Shown here one piece after another: positions 5,310-6,571 of a stretch of DNA of 6,571 bases (positions are counted from its first letter, which is position 1; every line of letters starts with the position of its first letter). This stretch comes from Gemmataceae bacterium. Its GTDB lineage: Bacteria > Planctomycetota > Planctomycetia > Gemmatales > Gemmataceae. The stretch is from assembly GCA_025056835.1 (NCBI GenBank), contig JANWVS010000124.1, positions 1 through 6,571 on the forward strand, given 5' to 3'. The notes below the pieces were generated by a model. That model did not search any database and was not told the origin of the DNA. It was given only the letters and a program-made list of their open reading frames with translations. The translations under genes and the position numbers were made by a program.

Positions 5310-6571
5310 TTATGGTTCGCGATGCGGGGTAATCCGCACGTTGTCGTAATAAATCTCGGTCCCGAGAACGCCGTCCGCCGTGTTGCCAGTCACGTAGCCG
5401 TACAGGGCAGCGCTGCCTTCCGTGTTGGGCCGCGGATCATGGAGTACGAGCCACGCCTCCGGCTCGGCGGCGGCGCGCGGCCACACCTTGCCTTTGATAC
5501 TCGTTTTGCCGCCAAGGGTTTCCACCGACAACTTAAAGCGATACCAAGTGCCCGGCTCCATGGCGAACGGCACGGTTTTATCGACCCGCGGTATCGCCTC
5601 CCAGGAATTGAGCCGCAGCTTCCCCTCGTTGCCTTCCAGGTAAAGGGTGTATCGCGAGGCGACGACACCCATCTTCGGCAGGCTGTTTTGCGCTGCCTGG
5701 CCCATGATGTCGGCCTCGATGGTATAATTCGCGGTCGTCGGCATCGTGATGTAAGCGTTTCCCTTGGCAATCAGCGGACTAGCTTTGTCATTGACCTTGG
5801 CCAGCACTTTTTCGCCGGCGACCGTCTTGACGAGGAACTTTCCCTGGGCGTTGACCCAGCCGCCGGGCACGGCGCCATCGGGCACCTTCTCAAAATCCTG
5901 AAAATACGGAAGGACCGGCGCCACCCGCACCCGGGCGCGACCGACCCCGTCGCCGACTTTGACTTCCACGTAACCTTGTTGACTCGACTTCTTGGCCGAA
6001 ACAGTCAACACGGCTCCGTCGCTGGTAGCTTGGATCTCGCCATCCAAGGGAGGCGGATTCGTTTTGGCGCCCGGCGGGGGTTTGGGGGCCGGCAAGGACC
6101 ACGTCGCCGGCAGCAAGTCCTTGGCCGTTACGGGTTCACCATACTCGTCAAAGAAACGCACGTGAAACGTCGCCTTGCCGCCGGGATGCATCACGAGGTC
6201 CGCCGGCAGCACTTGCACATGAGCGATTTTGCCGGTGGATTTTGTCGTCGGCTGTTGAATGATCGGCTCCGGTGCTGGCTGAGCTCCCTTGTTGCCGATG
6301 CAGTAGAACTCGTCGTTGCTGGCGAAGTAGACGCGGCCATTGGCGACCGCCGGACTGCCGTTGATCTCCACGTCGGCGGTTTGCCCCTCTGGCGGCGGCA
6401 GGTATTCCTCGTGCAGCACTTCGCAGCGATTAGGGTGTGGTTTGAGGATATGGAAATTCGAGTTCACGTCGGGCACGAAAATCTTGCCGTCGGCGAACAC
6501 CGGGCTGCCGCGGGCGTTGCTGCCATAACTGTGCTTCCAGTATACCTGGCCCGTCTTCGCATCGAGACAGT
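5310..6571 (-). CDS. Propeller protein with Ig-like and LamG/DUF1080-like C-terminal domains (N-terminal part outside window)
   Basis: The frame is open through the right edge, giving 419 visible residues to TAA 5310-5312. The GTG at 6498-6500 is not the start, since the preceding codons encode the normal blade turn CLDAKTGQVYW. Residues 1 to about 93 are the last blades of a PQQ-like propeller (SPVFADGKIFVPD, SPAVANGRVYFAS). A proline/glutamine/threonine-rich linker covers about 96-113. Residues about 114-217 look like an Ig-like bacterial domain (VQVLPADLVMHPGG, then VTAKDLLPATW, ending in a GYVEVKVGDG strand), interrupted by a proline-rich loop. From about 222 comes a jelly-roll domain starting YFQDFEKVPDGAVPGGW and ending IYYDNVRITPHREP, like LamG/3-keto-disaccharide-hydrolase type (DUF1080) modules, which often bind carbohydrate. 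The layout suggests a secreted or surface protein. It is the first visible gene of the - strand cluster, 72 bp ahead of the next. Domain assignments of the tail are by eye. Confidence 0.78.
   Translation of the reverse strand, partial: CLDAKTGQVYWKHSYGSNARGSPVFADGKIFVPDVNSNFHILKPHPNRCEVLHEEYLPPPEGQTADVEINGSPAVANGRVYFASNDEFYCIGNKGAQPAPEPIIQQPTTKSTGKIAHVQVLPADLVMHPGGKATFHVRFFDEYGEPVTAKDLLPATWSLPAPKPPPGAKTNPPPLDGEIQATSDGAVLTVSAKKSSQQGYVEVKVGDGVGRARVRVAPVLPYFQDFEKVPDGAVPGGWVNAQGKFLVKTVAGEKVLAKVNDKASPLIAKGNAYITMPTTANYTIEADIMGQAAQNSLPKMGVVASRYTLYLEGNEGKLRLNSWEAIPRVDKTVPFAMEPGTWYRFKLSVETLGGKTSIKGKVWPRAAAEPEAWLVLHDPRPNTEGSAALYGYVTGNTADGVLGTEIYYDNVRITPHREP

Noticed and set aside
1..6571. CRISPR array, tRNA/rRNA genes, insertion sequences or phage genes
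   Set aside because: No regularly spaced repeats, no cloverleaf or rRNA-like stretch, and no transposase, integrase or structural phage motif was recognised on either strand.

Overview
The window looks like chromosomal or metagenomic DNA from a planctomycete, possibly of the Gemmata/Pirellula type. This is inferred from protein style: three consecutive large outer-surface or periplasmic beta-propeller proteins with PQQ-like blades, two of them carrying an N-terminal W-x-[ML]-FGG-x-x-x-RN signature, in moderately GC-rich DNA. No rRNA or other phylogenetic marker is present, so the assignment is provisional.

Layout. On the + strand, bases 2-703 hold the 3' part of an ABC-2 type transporter permease that enters from the left edge. 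Everything else is on the - strand and should be read right to left. (1) The C-terminal 419 residues of a propeller protein with an Ig-like and a jelly-roll (LamG/DUF1080-like) tail, 6571-5310, cut by the right edge. (2) A membrane-anchored PQQ-like beta-propeller protein, 5237-3594. (3) A probable lipoprotein paralogue of the same fold, 3502-1958. (4) A short PaaK/EhpF-like adenylate-forming enzyme, 1854-751. The permease and the adenylating enzyme converge, with 47 bp between their stop codons.

The four - strand genes have gaps of 72, 91 and 103 bp, all without a convincing terminator, so they could be one transcription unit; these gaps are wide enough that internal promoters are also possible. 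The three propellers share blade motifs such as LDA-x-TG-x-x-YW and the closing strand PVAANGVLYV, and the two complete ones align almost end to end, so they arose by gene duplication. They probably act outside the cytoplasm, as scaffolds or ligand-binding proteins; PQQ binding or quinoprotein dehydrogenase activity is not shown. The adenylating enzyme is cytoplasmic, and no carrier protein, reductase or thiolation partner is visible here, so its substrate and its link to the propellers are unknown.

No RNA gene, CRISPR array, insertion sequence or phage gene was seen. No clearly new system is evident; the points most worth a second look are the single-domain adenylating enzyme beside the propeller cluster, the cysteine-rich lipoprotein N-terminus, and the small repeats in the intergenic leaders.
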